Assembly (NCBI GenBank): GCA_903859155.1
Contig: CAIOLO010000165.1
Location: forward strand, 1 to 64,000
DNA: 64,000 bases
DNA from: an uncultured beta proteobacterium
Lineage (GTDB): Bacteria; Pseudomonadota; Gammaproteobacteria; Burkholderiales; SG8-39
Reading direction: 5' to 3'
Made by a program: the position numbers and the translations under genes. Numbering within the stretch: position 1 is the first letter of the stretch; each line of letters starts with the position of its first letter. Shown here piece after piece: positions 8,560 to 17,250 of this stretch. A model generated the notes under the pieces. The model saw only the letters and a list, made by a program, of their open reading frames with translations, was not told where the DNA came from and made no database searches.

Positions 8560-9042
8560 ATGCGGATACTGATTGCGATAATTTCACTTGTCGTACTCGG
8601 GGCGTGCGTGACCATTGTCCCAGGCACAAGCCGCGAGACCGATGTCCTGGCGCACTTCGGCACCCCTGCCGAGCAGCGCCAACTCCCAGATGGTGGCCGC
8701 GTTTTGGAGTTCCCCAGATCGCCACTTGGTCATGAAAACTGGCGCGTGACTTTGGCTGCCGACGGAACGGTTCGCGCGGTTGAACAACTTCTGGACGAGC
8801 CTCATTTCGCACGCTTGAAACCAGGCATGACAAAATCGGAAGTGCGCCTGGAACTTGGCCGACCTGCCGAATCGGAAACGCAGATCTACCCCAATCTCAA
8901 CGAGGAGGTGTGGACCTGGCGTTATCTCGAACCACAACGACGAATGTTCTTTAATGCCCATTTCGATCAAAAAACAGGCAAGCTGAAATACACCTCGCGC
9001 ACCGAAGAGTCTTATTTGCCCATTAACGACATGGGAACGTGA
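8560..9042 (+). CDS. Small outer-membrane lipoprotein, BamE/SmpA-like fold
   Basis: A 160-residue protein started at ATG 8560, directly after an AGGAGG ribosome site. An earlier in-frame ATG at 8524 has no such site. The signal peptide MRILIAIISLVVLGAC ends in a lipobox with Cys at residue 16. The mature part contains two copies of the short motif typical of BamE/OmlA-type domains: DVLAHFGTPAEQRQLPDG and FARLKPGMTKSEVRLELGRPAESE. It is smaller than a pair of true BamE domains and need not be BamE itself. It is the last gene of the island before trpE. Confidence 0.75.
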   Translation: MRILIAIISLVVLGACVTIVPGTSRETDVLAHFGTPAEQRQLPDGGRVLEFPRSPLGHENWRVTLAADGTVRAVEQLLDEPHFARLKPGMTKSEVRLELGRPAESETQIYPNLNEEVWTWRYLEPQRRMFFNAHFDQKTGKLKYTSRTEESYLPINDMGT

Positions 9043-9163
9043 GCTTCAGGCAAGAACACCAATCACAGCGGCGATTGCGCTCGGGCGAAACTGTCGAAAT
9101 GACTGCTCGATTGCGCGAGACCTGCCTGGACCGAACTGCCAGCCAATCCAGGACAGCATGAGC

Positions 9164-10645
9164 TCAGTCAGGTTCATCCAGCCCGGCCTGCACCTGCTCG
9201 GCCGCCTGCAGCAGCGCGCGCGCCTTGTTCTGCGTCTCCAGCCATTCGCTCTCGGGCACTGAGTCGGCCACGATGCCCGCGGCGGCTTGCGCATACAGAA
9301 CACCGTCCTTGATCACGCCGGTGCGGATGGCGATCGCCAGATCCATGTCGCCCTGGTAACTCAGATAGCCGACCGCGCCGCCATAGATGCCGCGCTTTTC
9401 CGGTTCGAGTTCGTCGATGATCTCCATGGCGCGAACCTTGGGCGCGCCGCTCAGCGTGCCGGCGGGAAAAGTCGCGCGCAGCACATCCAGCGAACTCATG
9501 CCGGGCTTGAGCAAACCCTCGACGTTGGAGACGATATGCATGACATGCGAATAGCGCTCGATCACCATCTGATCCGGAACCGTCACGGTGCCCGTCTGCG
9601 CGATGCGGCCGATGTCGTTGCGCGCAAGATCGATGAGCATGACATGTTCGGCAATTTCCTTGGGGTCGCCAAGCAGTTCCTCGGCCAGAGCCTTGTCCGC
9701 CTCGGGGGTGGCGCCGCGCGGACGCGTGCCGGCCAGCGGCCGGATGGTCACGGTAGTGCCGCGTGCATCGCGCTCCTGGCGCACCAGGATTTCCGGCGAC
9801 GCTCCGACCACATGGAACCCGCCGAAATCATAGAAATACATGTAAGGCGAGGGGTTGAGCGAACGCAGCGCCCGATACAAGGCGAGCGGTGAGTCAGTGA
9901 AGGGCTTGGCAATGCGCTGGCCGATCTGCACCTGCATCATGTCGCCATCGAAAATGTACTGCTTGGCGCGCGCCACAGCGGCAAGATAATCCGGTTTCGC
10001 AAAGTTGGTGCTGGCCACGGTGGGTGCGCTGGCTCGCTGCAGCGGCGGCGCGATCGGCACGCGCAGCATGAGCAGCAATTCGCGCAGCCGCGCCTGCGCC
10101 CGGGCATAGGCGTCTTTCTCGGCGGGGTCGGCGTGAACTATCAAGGAGAGCTTGCCCTTGAGGTTGTCCACCACCGCCAGCTCTTCGGTCTGTAGCAGAA
10201 GAATGTCCGGGGTGCCCAGTGGATCGGGTTTTTGCGCGGCGGCCAGTTTCGGCTCGATGTAGCGCACCGTGTCATAGCCGAAATAGCCGGTCAGCCCTCC
10301 GGAAAACCGCGGCAATCCGGCCACCGGCGCGACACGCATGCGCTGCTGGTAGGCGGCAATGAAATCCAGCGGATTGCCCGAAAAGGTCTCCACAACGGCG
10401 CCATCACGGACCACCTCGACCTGCCGACCCTGCGCACGCAACAGGGTGCGCGCCGGCAGCCCGATGAACGAATAGCGTCCGAAGCGCTCCCCGCCCACCA
10501 CCGATTCCAGCAGGTAGGTATGCGCGGTGTTGGCCAGCTTGAGATAGAGCGAAAGCGGCGTATCGAGATCGGCGAAGGTTTCCAGAACCAGCGGGATCCG
10601 GTTATGGCCTTCGGCGGCCAGCCGTTTGAATTCTGCTTCTTTCAT
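9164..10645 (-). CDS. trpE: Anthranilate synthase component I
   Basis: TrpE makes anthranilate from chorismate with ammonia from TrpG. The 493-residue protein has the N-terminal regulatory domain ([17 protein letters not shown], with the LLES-type tryptophan-binding motif) and the chorismate-binding domain with [65 protein letters not shown] and [16 protein letters not shown] 10645 has an AGGAG ribosome site; a longer frame from 10681 is less likely. It is probably feedback-inhibited by tryptophan. Separation from trpG by a 5-kb inverted-strand insert is unusual. Confidence 0.96.
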   Translation of the reverse strand: MKEAEFKRLAAEGHNRIPLVLETFADLDTPLSLYLKLANTAHTYLLESVVGGERFGRYSFIGLPARTLLRAQGRQVEVVRDGAVVETFSGNPLDFIAAYQQRMRVAPVAGLPRFSGGLTGYFGYDTVRYIEPKLAAAQKPDPLGTPDILLLQTEELAVVDNLKGKLSLIVHADPAEKDAYARAQARLRELLLMLRVPIAPPLQRASAPTVASTNFAKPDYLAAVARAKQYIFDGDMMQVQIGQRIAKPFTDSPLALYRALRSLNPSPYMYFYDFGGFHVVGASPEILVRQERDARGTTVTIRPLAGTRPRGATPEADKALAEELLGDPKEIAEHVMLIDLARNDIGRIAQTGTVTVPDQMVIERYSHVMHIVSNVEGLLKPGMSSLDVLRATFPAGTLSGAPKVRAMEIIDELEPEKRGIYGGAVGYLSYQGDMDLAIAIRTGVIKDGVLYAQAAAGIVADSVPESEWLETQNKARALLQAAEQVQAGLDEPD

Positions 10646-10809
10646 GACCTGCTCCTCACCATCGCATTGCTTGAAAACCACCCCGGGGTGCGCTCTGTGC
10701 GGAGCGCGCGAAATCAGCGGCGCCAGCTGTCGCCGTTTCTGGTCCGGATTTCAATGCGCGTATGGGTCATGTTTGAAGAAAATAGTTGGTGAGCGGATGA
10801 AGTATAGCC

Positions 10810-11349
10810 TCAGCCCGGCATTTTCGGCACCACCAAAACGAAAAACCCCTCGGGCGAGCTATTGAGCCCTTCGATCTCGAAGCGCTGGCACAGCCTGGGC
10901 AACCACCACGACGAGGGCTTTTGGATCAGATGGGCATTGCGGCCATCGGAGAGAACTTTCACCGCTGGCCCGGTGTGAATGCTGAAGATGCCAATTTTGG
11001 TCGTAATCGACTGCAACTCGTCCAGGACGTTGTCCAGCAGATGCGGCTCGATATGCTCGAGCACGTCAATGCAGCAAACAAGATCTGCGGAGCGCGGCTC
11101 TCCATACTCGGGAAACGCGGGATCGTACGGCCGATAATCAATATTGACGCCCAATTTGTCGTTCAGCGTCTTGATGAGATTCTGCTTGCCCGCACCATAA
11201 TCCGACAGCGAACGAGCCTTGATTTGTTCAATGAGCTGCTTGACGATCGGCGCAAAATGGATGGATGCCGTTCCGTAAGCCGGATTCAGGTGCAGTTTTT
11301 GCTGCTCCTTGAGGTACTCGTCGGAAATAACCTGGGCTCTGACTTTCAT
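10810..11349 (-). CDS. Class I SAM-dependent methyltransferase
   Basis: A 179-residue protein with a shortened Rossmann core: LSDYGAGKQNLIKTL (SAM loop), IDYRPYDPAFP (acidic residue after strand 2) and ADLVCCIDVLEHIEPHLLDNVL. The tail has HLIQKPSSWWLPRL, a motif I associate with small methyltransferases in glycan clusters. It lies between trpE and a GlcD-like gene on the same strand. Its GC content looks lower than theirs, so it may be related in origin to the 4560-9042 island. The substrate is unknown. Confidence 0.78.
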   Translation of the reverse strand: MKVRAQVISDEYLKEQQKLHLNPAYGTASIHFAPIVKQLIEQIKARSLSDYGAGKQNLIKTLNDKLGVNIDYRPYDPAFPEYGEPRSADLVCCIDVLEHIEPHLLDNVLDELQSITTKIGIFSIHTGPAVKVLSDGRNAHLIQKPSSWWLPRLCQRFEIEGLNSSPEGFFVLVVPKMPG

Positions 11350-11379
11350 ATTGTTCGTTATTTGATACCGTAAGCGCCG

Positions 11380-12783
11380 CTACAACACCTTGCCCGGATT
11401 CATGATCCCCAGCGGATCGAGCGCCCGCTTGACGCTGCGCATCATTTCCATTTCAACCACCGATTTGTAGCGTGTGATTTCCTCGCGCTTGTATTGCCCC
11501 AGGCCGTGCTCGGCGGATATCGACCCGTTGAAGCGCGCCACGCTGTCGTGCACGACGCGATTCACCTCCTCGGTGCGCCGCACGAAATCCGCGTGCGGCA
11601 CGCCCTCGGGCGGGGAGACGTTGTAATGCAGATTGCCGTCCCCGAGGTGGCCGAAAGTCACATTGCGCATGCCGGGGAAGGCCCGCGCCAGCTCTGCGTC
11701 GGTGACTTCGATGAATTCGGCCATGCGCGAGATCGGCACGGTGACGTCGTGCTTGATGTTCGGGCCTTCCTGCGCCTGCGCTTCCGAAACGTTTTCGCGC
11801 AGCGCCCACATCGACTTGAACTGCGCCAGGCTCTGCGACACTGCGGCATCCAGAATCAGCCCCGATTCAAGCGCGCCGCCGAGCATGCCCTCGAGCGAGT
11901 TTCGCGCCGCCTCCTCGGACTCCAGGTCGGACAATTCAATCAGCACGTACTGCGGATAGCGCGCGGCGAACGGCGCAATACTGGCCGGATAGTGCTTGAG
12001 CACCAGGTCCAGGCACAATGCCGAGAAGAGCTCAAAACCGGTCAACCCGCTTCCCAGCCGCTCCTGTGCATAGGCAAGCAGGGACAGCGCCGTCTGCGCG
12101 TCGGGCAGCGCCGCGATGGCGGTTACGCGCGCGCGCGGCAATGGGAACAGCTTCAGCACCGCGGCGGTAATGACGCCCAGCGAACCCTCGGCGCCGATAA
12201 ACAGGTGCTTCATGTCATAGCCGGTGTTGTCCTTGCGCAGGCCGCGCAGGCCTTCCCAGATCTCGCCGCTGGCCAGCACCACTTCGAGGCCGAGCGTGAG
12301 CTCGCGCGTATTGCCATAGCGCAGCACCGCAGTGCCGCCCGCGTTGGTGGAAAGGTTGCCGCCGATTTGCGCAGTGCCCTCGGCCGCGAGGCTCAGCGGG
12401 AACAACCGCCCCGCCGCCTCGGCCGCCTGCTGCACGGCGGTGAGAACGCATCCCGCCTCGACGGTCAGCGTGTTATTGAGCGTATCGATGGCACGCACCC
12501 GGTTCATGCGCGACAGGCTCAGTATTATCTGAGCGCCGCTCGCATCGGGGGTGGCGCCGCCGCACAGTCCGGTGTTGCCGCCCTGCGGGACAATTGCGGT
12601 GCGGGTCTGCGCGCACAGGCGCACCACTTTGGCAACTTCGGCGGTGTTCGCGGGGCGGACCACGGCGAGTGCCTTGCCAAAATAGCGCTTGCGCCAATCG
12701 GTGGCCCACACCTGGGCATCGGCCCCGGTCAGCATGCCCGAGGGGCCGACAACCGCGCCGATCTGCTCGAGCAGCCGGCTCAT
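11380..12783 (-). CDS. FAD-binding oxidoreductase, GlcD / D-2-hydroxyacid dehydrogenase type
   Basis: A 467-residue flavoprotein of the vanillyl-alcohol-oxidase/type-4 FAD family. The FAD-binding half has VVRPANTAEVAKVVRLC, IVPQGGNTGLCGGATPD (pyrophosphate loop) and GGNLSTNAGGTAVLRYGNTRE. The C-terminal half ends with FGHLGDGNLHYNV (metal/substrate histidines) and SAEHGLGQYKRE. Family members oxidise glycolate, D-lactate or D-2-hydroxyglutarate. The start overlaps the gph stop (ATGA), so it is translationally coupled to phosphoglycolate phosphatase, which makes glycolate; glycolate oxidation is therefore attractive but not proved. No GlcE or GlcF partner is present nearby. Confidence 0.88.
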   Translation of the reverse strand: MSRLLEQIGAVVGPSGMLTGADAQVWATDWRKRYFGKALAVVRPANTAEVAKVVRLCAQTRTAIVPQGGNTGLCGGATPDASGAQIILSLSRMNRVRAIDTLNNTLTVEAGCVLTAVQQAAEAAGRLFPLSLAAEGTAQIGGNLSTNAGGTAVLRYGNTRELTLGLEVVLASGEIWEGLRGLRKDNTGYDMKHLFIGAEGSLGVITAAVLKLFPLPRARVTAIAALPDAQTALSLLAYAQERLGSGLTGFELFSALCLDLVLKHYPASIAPFAARYPQYVLIELSDLESEEAARNSLEGMLGGALESGLILDAAVSQSLAQFKSMWALRENVSEAQAQEGPNIKHDVTVPISRMAEFIEVTDAELARAFPGMRNVTFGHLGDGNLHYNVSPPEGVPHADFVRRTEEVNRVVHDSVARFNGSISAEHGLGQYKREEITRYKSVVEMEMMRSVKRALDPLGIMNPGKVL

Positions 12784-13502
12784 CCTGTGACTTCCAAAAT
12801 CGTGCTGTTCGCGCGCAGCACGAATTCCGCCGCCGCCCGCACATCGTCCACCACGGCATCGCAATCGAGCGACTCCAGCGGCTGCCCTTCGCGATACCCA
12901 TAGGGCACGCACAGCACGCGGCATCCTGCCGCGCGGCCGGCTTGCGCGTCATTGGCCGAGTCACCAATCACCAGCGCCTCTTCGCAGGCAACGCCCAGTT
13001 GCGCGCAGGCATGAACAAAAGGCATCGGATCGGGTTTGCGCCGCGCCACCGTGTCGCCTGAAACCACCGTGGTGAAATATTTCGCCAGGTCCATCTGCCG
13101 CAACAACGGTCGCGTGAACGCCTCGGGCTTGTTGGTGACACAGCCCATCAGCACGCCTTGCGTGGCGAGCAATGCCAGACCTTCAAGCACACCGGGATAA
13201 ATGCGCGCGCTGCGCCCGGATTCCTCCAGGTAAGCCGCGCTGAATACCCCCAGCGCCTCCTCGAGCCTCGCCAGATCGCCGCCTATGCAGCGCTCGACCA
13301 GTTTCGCGGTGCCCTTGCCGACAAAATTGCGTATCTCAGACTCTTCCCGCAGCGCCAGGCCCATTGCCGCCAGCATGCGATTTGCAGCACAGGCAAGGTC
13401 TCCCACGGTATCGAGCAGCGTGCCATCCAGATCGAAAAGCACGGCGCGCACCGGCCTGTGGTTGGCCACGCGCAGTGACGCGCTTGCGCCTGCCTCGCTC
13501 AC
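12780..13502 (-). CDS. gph: Phosphoglycolate phosphatase
   Basis: A HAD-superfamily phosphatase of 240 residues with the nucleophile motif [10 protein letters not shown], the cap domain beginning [16 protein letters not shown], the VTNKPEAF motif and [15 protein letters not shown]...[16 protein letters not shown] (motif III/IV). It dephosphorylates 2-phosphoglycolate, largely from DNA repair. It starts with GTG and overlaps the rpe stop (GTGA), the standard rpe-gph pair upstream of trpE in betaproteobacteria. The next gene, a GlcD-like oxidase, is also overlapped. Confidence 0.92.
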   Translation of the reverse strand: MSEAGASASLRVANHRPVRAVLFDLDGTLLDTVGDLACAANRMLAAMGLALREESEIRNFVGKGTAKLVERCIGGDLARLEEALGVFSAAYLEESGRSARIYPGVLEGLALLATQGVLMGCVTNKPEAFTRPLLRQMDLAKYFTTVVSGDTVARRKPDPMPFVHACAQLGVACEEALVIGDSANDAQAGRAAGCRVLCVPYGYREGQPLESLDCDAVVDDVRAAAEFVLRANSTILEVTG

Positions 13503-14182
13503 GCGCCGACCCCGGCCAACGCGGCTCTCATGGCAAGGATGGTCGCCTGGTAGTCGGGCGAACCAAAAATGGCCGATCCGGCCACGAAGGTATCGGCGCC
13601 GGCGCGGGCAATCGCGGCGATGTTGTCGGTTTTCACCCCGCCATCGACCTCCAGCAGGATGGTGCGCCCGCTCGCGGCGGTTTCGCGATCGATGCGGCGG
13701 CGTGCCTCGGCGATTTTCACCAGCGCATGATCGATGAATTTCTGGCCACCAAAACCCGGATTGACCGACATGATCAGAACCAGATCAAGTTTTGCGAGCA
13801 CGTGATCGAGGCATGCGAGCGGCGTGGCCGGATTCAATACCAGGCCCGCCTTGCAGCCCTGCTCGTGTATCAGGCCGATGGTGCGATCGACGTGGCGGCT
13901 CGCCTCGGGATGAAAACTGATGATATTGGCGCCGGCCTTGGCGAAATCGGGAATGATGCGATCAACCGGTTCGACCATCAGATGCACGTCTATTGCAGCG
14001 CTGGTCACCGGCCGCAGCGCTTCGCACACCAGCGGCCCGATGGTGAGATTGGGGACGTAATGGTTATCCATGACGTCGAAGTGGATCATGTCGGCACCCG
14101 CCGCGATTACCGCGCGGACCTCCTCGCCAAGGCGGGCGAAGTCGGCCGAGAGAATGCTGGGTGCGATTCGGTATTGAGGCAT
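13499..14182 (-). CDS. rpe: Ribulose-phosphate 3-epimerase
   Basis: Rpe interconverts ribulose 5-phosphate and xylulose 5-phosphate in the pentose phosphate pathway. The 227-residue TIM barrel shows [32 protein letters not shown] (metal-binding His and Asp), [18 protein letters not shown] and LEVDGGV (second catalytic Asp). Length is normal. It is the first gene of the rpe-gph-oxidase-methyltransferase-trpE run; its promoter should lie in the 197-base gap shared with divergent apaG. Confidence 0.96.
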   Translation of the reverse strand: MPQYRIAPSILSADFARLGEEVRAVIAAGADMIHFDVMDNHYVPNLTIGPLVCEALRPVTSAAIDVHLMVEPVDRIIPDFAKAGANIISFHPEASRHVDRTIGLIHEQGCKAGLVLNPATPLACLDHVLAKLDLVLIMSVNPGFGGQKFIDHALVKIAEARRRIDRETAASGRTILLEVDGGVKTDNIAAIARAGADTFVAGSAIFGSPDYQATILAMRAALAGVGA

Positions 14183-14379
14183 GGTTGCAGTGGATCCGGG
14201 ACGTCGCAGCTTCGACGCCGGCCCGGCGCCGGGCGCGCAAAGCCAAAGCGTCTGCGCGGCCGGATTTTACCCTTGATTCCCGGCCTGGAATGGTGGCGCG
14301 GCTGCGCCAAAGATGTGGCTGCGCTTGGCGGCTATGCGCAATCTGCCTGTGACAGCAATTTCATGTGCAATAATCGCTG

Positions 14380-14775
14380 ATGGGCCAAATCGACAATCCT
14401 GACAAGCGGCGCGAAGTCACGGTTACCGCGCAAACACGTTACGTGCCGGAACAATCCGACGAGAGCAAGGAGCGTTTCGTGTTCGCCTATACGATCACGA
14501 TACGCAATACCGGCAAACTCACAGCCAAGCTCAGATCACGGCACTGGATCATCACCGACGGGCGCGAAAAGATAAACGAAGTGCGCGGGCTGGGTGTCGT
14601 GGGCGAACAACCGGTGCTCAAGCCCGGACAGAGTTTTGAATACACCAGCGGAACCATCATCGCGACCCCGGTGGGGGTCATGCGCGGATCCTACGAGATG
14701 GTCACCGAGGACGGTGTGGCCTTCGATGCACAGATCCCGCCGTTTACGCTATCTGTTCCGCGCGTCCTGCATTGA
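14380..14775 (+). CDS. apaG: ApaG-domain protein
   Basis: A 131-residue protein with the fibronectin-like ApaG fold. The diagnostic pieces are RFVFAYTITIRNTG, LRSRHWIITDG, EVRGLGVVGEQPVLKPGQSFEYTSGT and GSYEMV. ApaG is widely conserved and was linked to cobalt/magnesium homeostasis, but its biochemical role is unsettled. It is divergent from rpe and stands alone; a short inverted gene follows. The N-terminus (MGQIDNPDKRREVTVTAQTRY) is typical. Confidence 0.92.
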   Translation: MGQIDNPDKRREVTVTAQTRYVPEQSDESKERFVFAYTITIRNTGKLTAKLRSRHWIITDGREKINEVRGLGVVGEQPVLKPGQSFEYTSGTIIATPVGVMRGSYEMVTEDGVAFDAQIPPFTLSVPRVLH

Positions 14776-14913
14776 TTGGTTTCCTCGCCTCTTGCTGCGG
14801 CAAAGCTATACGCTGATCGCCGTGCTGCACGACCTGGTACTCGCGCGCCAGCGCGGACGCAGGATGCAATCGCTGCGGTCTGAACGCGGCAACCCGTTGA
14901 AAGTTGCCAATCT

Positions 14914-15036
14914 CTACCGTTTGTCTTGTGGGCGTTTGTCCTTGTTGCCGCTTGGCAAGGTCCACCAGACAATGAACAGCAGCAGCCCGACCGCAATAGC
15001 CCCTTCGAGTATCAAAATCCACAATCCAGAACCCAT
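14914..15036 (-). CDS. Tiny single-pass membrane protein (40 residues)
   Basis: A small frame with a good ribosome site (AAGGA six bases before ATG 15036). The protein has a short N-terminus, one hydrophobic helix (LWILILEGAIAVGLLLFIVW, residues 4-23) and a lysine/arginine-rich tail (SGNKDKRPQDKR), the layout of a small inner-membrane peptide with its tail in the cytoplasm. No function is known to me. It lies on the opposite strand between apaG and mltA. Confidence 0.55.
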   Translation of the reverse strand: MGSGLWILILEGAIAVGLLLFIVWWTLPSGNKDKRPQDKR

Positions 15037-15195
15037 GAAAATCCTTAGCAGCCTTTGCGCGAAGACAGCAACACCCCCGGACCTCGGGGAGTTCGCGGGG
15101 AGCATTTTCTTATTATGAAAGCCATTCTTGCGTTTCCACCGCCGGGCAAATCGTTGACGCTTGAACGGTCAAAGGTCGTTTCGAACCTGCGCGCA

Positions 15196-16416
15196 ATGAT
15201 ACGGGTCATTCAACGCGCCGGGGCCCTGTTATCCGGCGCCCTCGCCGCCGCTTGTGTCACCGCTCCTGTCACCGAGCTCGCAGTGTGCCCGGCCCAGACA
15301 CCCTGCCCGGTGTGTCAGGCTTGTCCGGCACCGCCCACTGTTACCCCCGTTCCGCCGCGAGCGAGCCTGTTTGAAGCCTCCGCTTTCGCCGACCTGCCAG
15401 GCTGGAGCGACGATGAAATGGCCGATGCGCTGGGTGCATTGCGCACGTCCTGCACGCGCTTGCGCAATCGGCCCGACTGGCGCGATGCCTGCGCCGCCGC
15501 TGCCAGTACCGGCGCGGACCGCCTGAGGCAATTTTTCGAAGAACATTTCCTGCCCTGGCGAGTGTCTGCGGCCGACGGCAATACGGAAGGCCTGATCACC
15601 GGCTATTACGAGCCGCTGCTGCGCGGCAGCCGCATCCGCCAGGGTGCTTATCGCGTACCCCTGTATGCGCCCCCCGATGACCTGCTGATCGTGGACCTGG
15701 CTGCAATAAATCCGGATTTGCGCAATCTGCGCCTGCGCGGGCGCATCGAGGGACGCCGCGTGGTCCCCTATTTTTCCCGCGCGGAGATCGAGCGCGGTGC
15801 TGCACCGCTCTCGGGCAAGGAACTGGCGTGGGTGGACGATGCCGTCGAGGCCTTTTTTCTACAGATCCAGGGTTCGGGACGCGTTCAGCTCGACAATGGC
15901 GATACGCTGCGCCTGGGCTACGCGGAACAGAACGGACACCCTTACGTTTCCATTGGGCGCGCCTTGATCGAGCGCGGCGAGCTGCAAGCCAGCGAAGCCT
16001 CCATGCAGGGAATTCAGGCCTGGGCGCGCGCCAACCCGGCGCGATTGCCGGAGCTGCTGGCGCAGAACCCGAGCTATGTATTCTTTCGTGAATTGCCCAA
16101 GGCCTCCTCCGACCCAGCCCTGGGCCCGCCCGGCGCCATGGGCACGGCTCTCACACCACAGCGTTCCATTGCGGTGGATCCGCGCTTCATTCCGTTGGGG
16201 GTGCCGGTATTCCTCGCCACCAGCATGCCGGGGAAAAGCGAACCCTTGAGGCGCCTGGTATTCGCACAGGATACCGGCGGCGCCATCCGCGGAGCGGTGC
16301 GTGCCGATTTCTTCTGGGGCTTCGGTGCCGAAGCCGGCAATCAAGCCGGAAGCATGCGCCAGCAGGGACGCATGTGGGTGCTGTGGCCCAAAGGCTCACA
16401 ACCACCGAGCCCCTGA
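15196..16416 (+). CDS. mltA: Membrane-bound lytic murein transglycosylase A
   Basis: MltA cleaves the MurNAc-GlcNAc bond of peptidoglycan with formation of anhydromuropeptides. From ATG 15196 the protein has about 406 residues with a lipoprotein signal ending ALAAAC. The MltA domain has GLITGYYEPLLRGS, VDDAVEAFFLQIQGSGRV and LRLGYAEQNGHPYVSIGR. The C-terminal 3D domain has VDPRFIPLGVPVFL and FAQDTGGAIRGAVRADFFWG, with the catalytic Asp in AQDTGG. A cysteine-rich stretch (CPAQTPCPVCQACP) just after the lipobox is odd. A longer start at 15115 is possible, but the lipobox argues for 15196. Confidence 0.93.
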   Translation: MIRVIQRAGALLSGALAAACVTAPVTELAVCPAQTPCPVCQACPAPPTVTPVPPRASLFEASAFADLPGWSDDEMADALGALRTSCTRLRNRPDWRDACAAAASTGADRLRQFFEEHFLPWRVSAADGNTEGLITGYYEPLLRGSRIRQGAYRVPLYAPPDDLLIVDLAAINPDLRNLRLRGRIEGRRVVPYFSRAEIERGAAPLSGKELAWVDDAVEAFFLQIQGSGRVQLDNGDTLRLGYAEQNGHPYVSIGRALIERGELQASEASMQGIQAWARANPARLPELLAQNPSYVFFRELPKASSDPALGPPGAMGTALTPQRSIAVDPRFIPLGVPVFLATSMPGKSEPLRRLVFAQDTGGAIRGAVRADFFWGFGAEAGNQAGSMRQQGRMWVLWPKGSQPPSP

Positions 16417-16474
16417 GCAGCGGCCCAGGCGCAGTCAATCCAAAGAAGAGCTCGATACAAGAGATTGACCCCAA

Positions 16475-16495
16475 GGTGCCGAGTTGAGAGGCACC
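16475..16495. terminator. Possible hairpin between convergent mltA and dsbC
   Basis: GGTGCC and GGCACC pair across nine bases in the gap between two converging genes. There is no T-tract, so intrinsic termination is doubtful. Confidence 0.3.
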
Positions 16496-16511
16496 CCGCT
16501 TCGGTCCCTGC

Positions 16512-17246
16512 CTAATTCTTTACCAGCTCTATCGCCTTGCGCAATTCGGGGAACCTCGCCCCGACGATGCGTTGCCCATTAGCCGCGAAGCTGGTGGGCG
16601 TACCGCTGATGCCCAACTTCGTGCCCAGCTCAAGATTGCGCTGCAACACCGTGGTATCGCAATTGCCCGCCATGATCGGCGCCACGCTTTTCTGCATCAG
16701 GTCCAGCCAGGCCTTGCCCCGGTCCTTGGAACACCAGATGGCCTTGGACTTGCGCATGGAATCCCCGCCGTTGCCGGGATCGAGAATGGGGTAAAGAAAG
16801 GTGTAGATGGTGACATCCTGCAGTGTCGCCAGATCGCGCTCGAAGCGCTTGCAAAAAGCGCAGTTGGGGTCGGCGAAAACCGCGAAAACGCTTTTGCCAT
16901 TGCCGCGAACCACCTTGACCGCGGACTCCAGCGGCAGTTCGTCGAAATTGACCTGGCCGAGCTTTTCCTTGCGCGTTTCAGTGATGTTCTCCCGCGTCTT
17001 GGCGTCGATGAGGCTGCCCACCAGCAGGAAGTTGACCTTTTCATCGGTGTATACGAGTGTTTCGCCCAGACGCACCTCGTACAGACCGCCATATCCCGTC
17101 TTGACGACGCCGTCGACTTTCGCCGAGAAACGCGCCTCGACCATCTGCCGCACGGTGGCTTCATCGGCCCAGGCGGGCGCGCTGCCGGCGATCAGGCCGA
17201 TCGAGGCGATCAGAGCGGTGAAAAACACTACCGGTATTCGCATCAT
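16512..17246 (-). CDS. dsbC: Periplasmic disulfide isomerase DsbC
   Basis: DsbC reshuffles wrong disulfides in periplasmic proteins. From ATG 17246 the protein has a signal peptide ending SAPAWA, the N-terminal dimerisation domain (residues about 25-90, GLYEVRLGETLVYTDEKVNFLLVGSLID) and a thioredoxin domain. The latter has the active site DPNCAFCKRF (CxxC = CAFC) and the cis-proline motif GISGTPTSF. Two further cysteines (IWCSKD, GNCDTT) match the structural pair of DsbC. It follows the UbiH-family gene closely, a common betaproteobacterial arrangement. Confidence 0.93.
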   Translation of the reverse strand: MMRIPVVFFTALIASIGLIAGSAPAWADEATVRQMVEARFSAKVDGVVKTGYGGLYEVRLGETLVYTDEKVNFLLVGSLIDAKTRENITETRKEKLGQVNFDELPLESAVKVVRGNGKSVFAVFADPNCAFCKRFERDLATLQDVTIYTFLYPILDPGNGGDSMRKSKAIWCSKDRGKAWLDLMQKSVAPIMAGNCDTTVLQRNLELGTKLGISGTPTSFAANGQRIVGARFPELRKAIELVKN

Positions 17247-17250
17247 CGTG

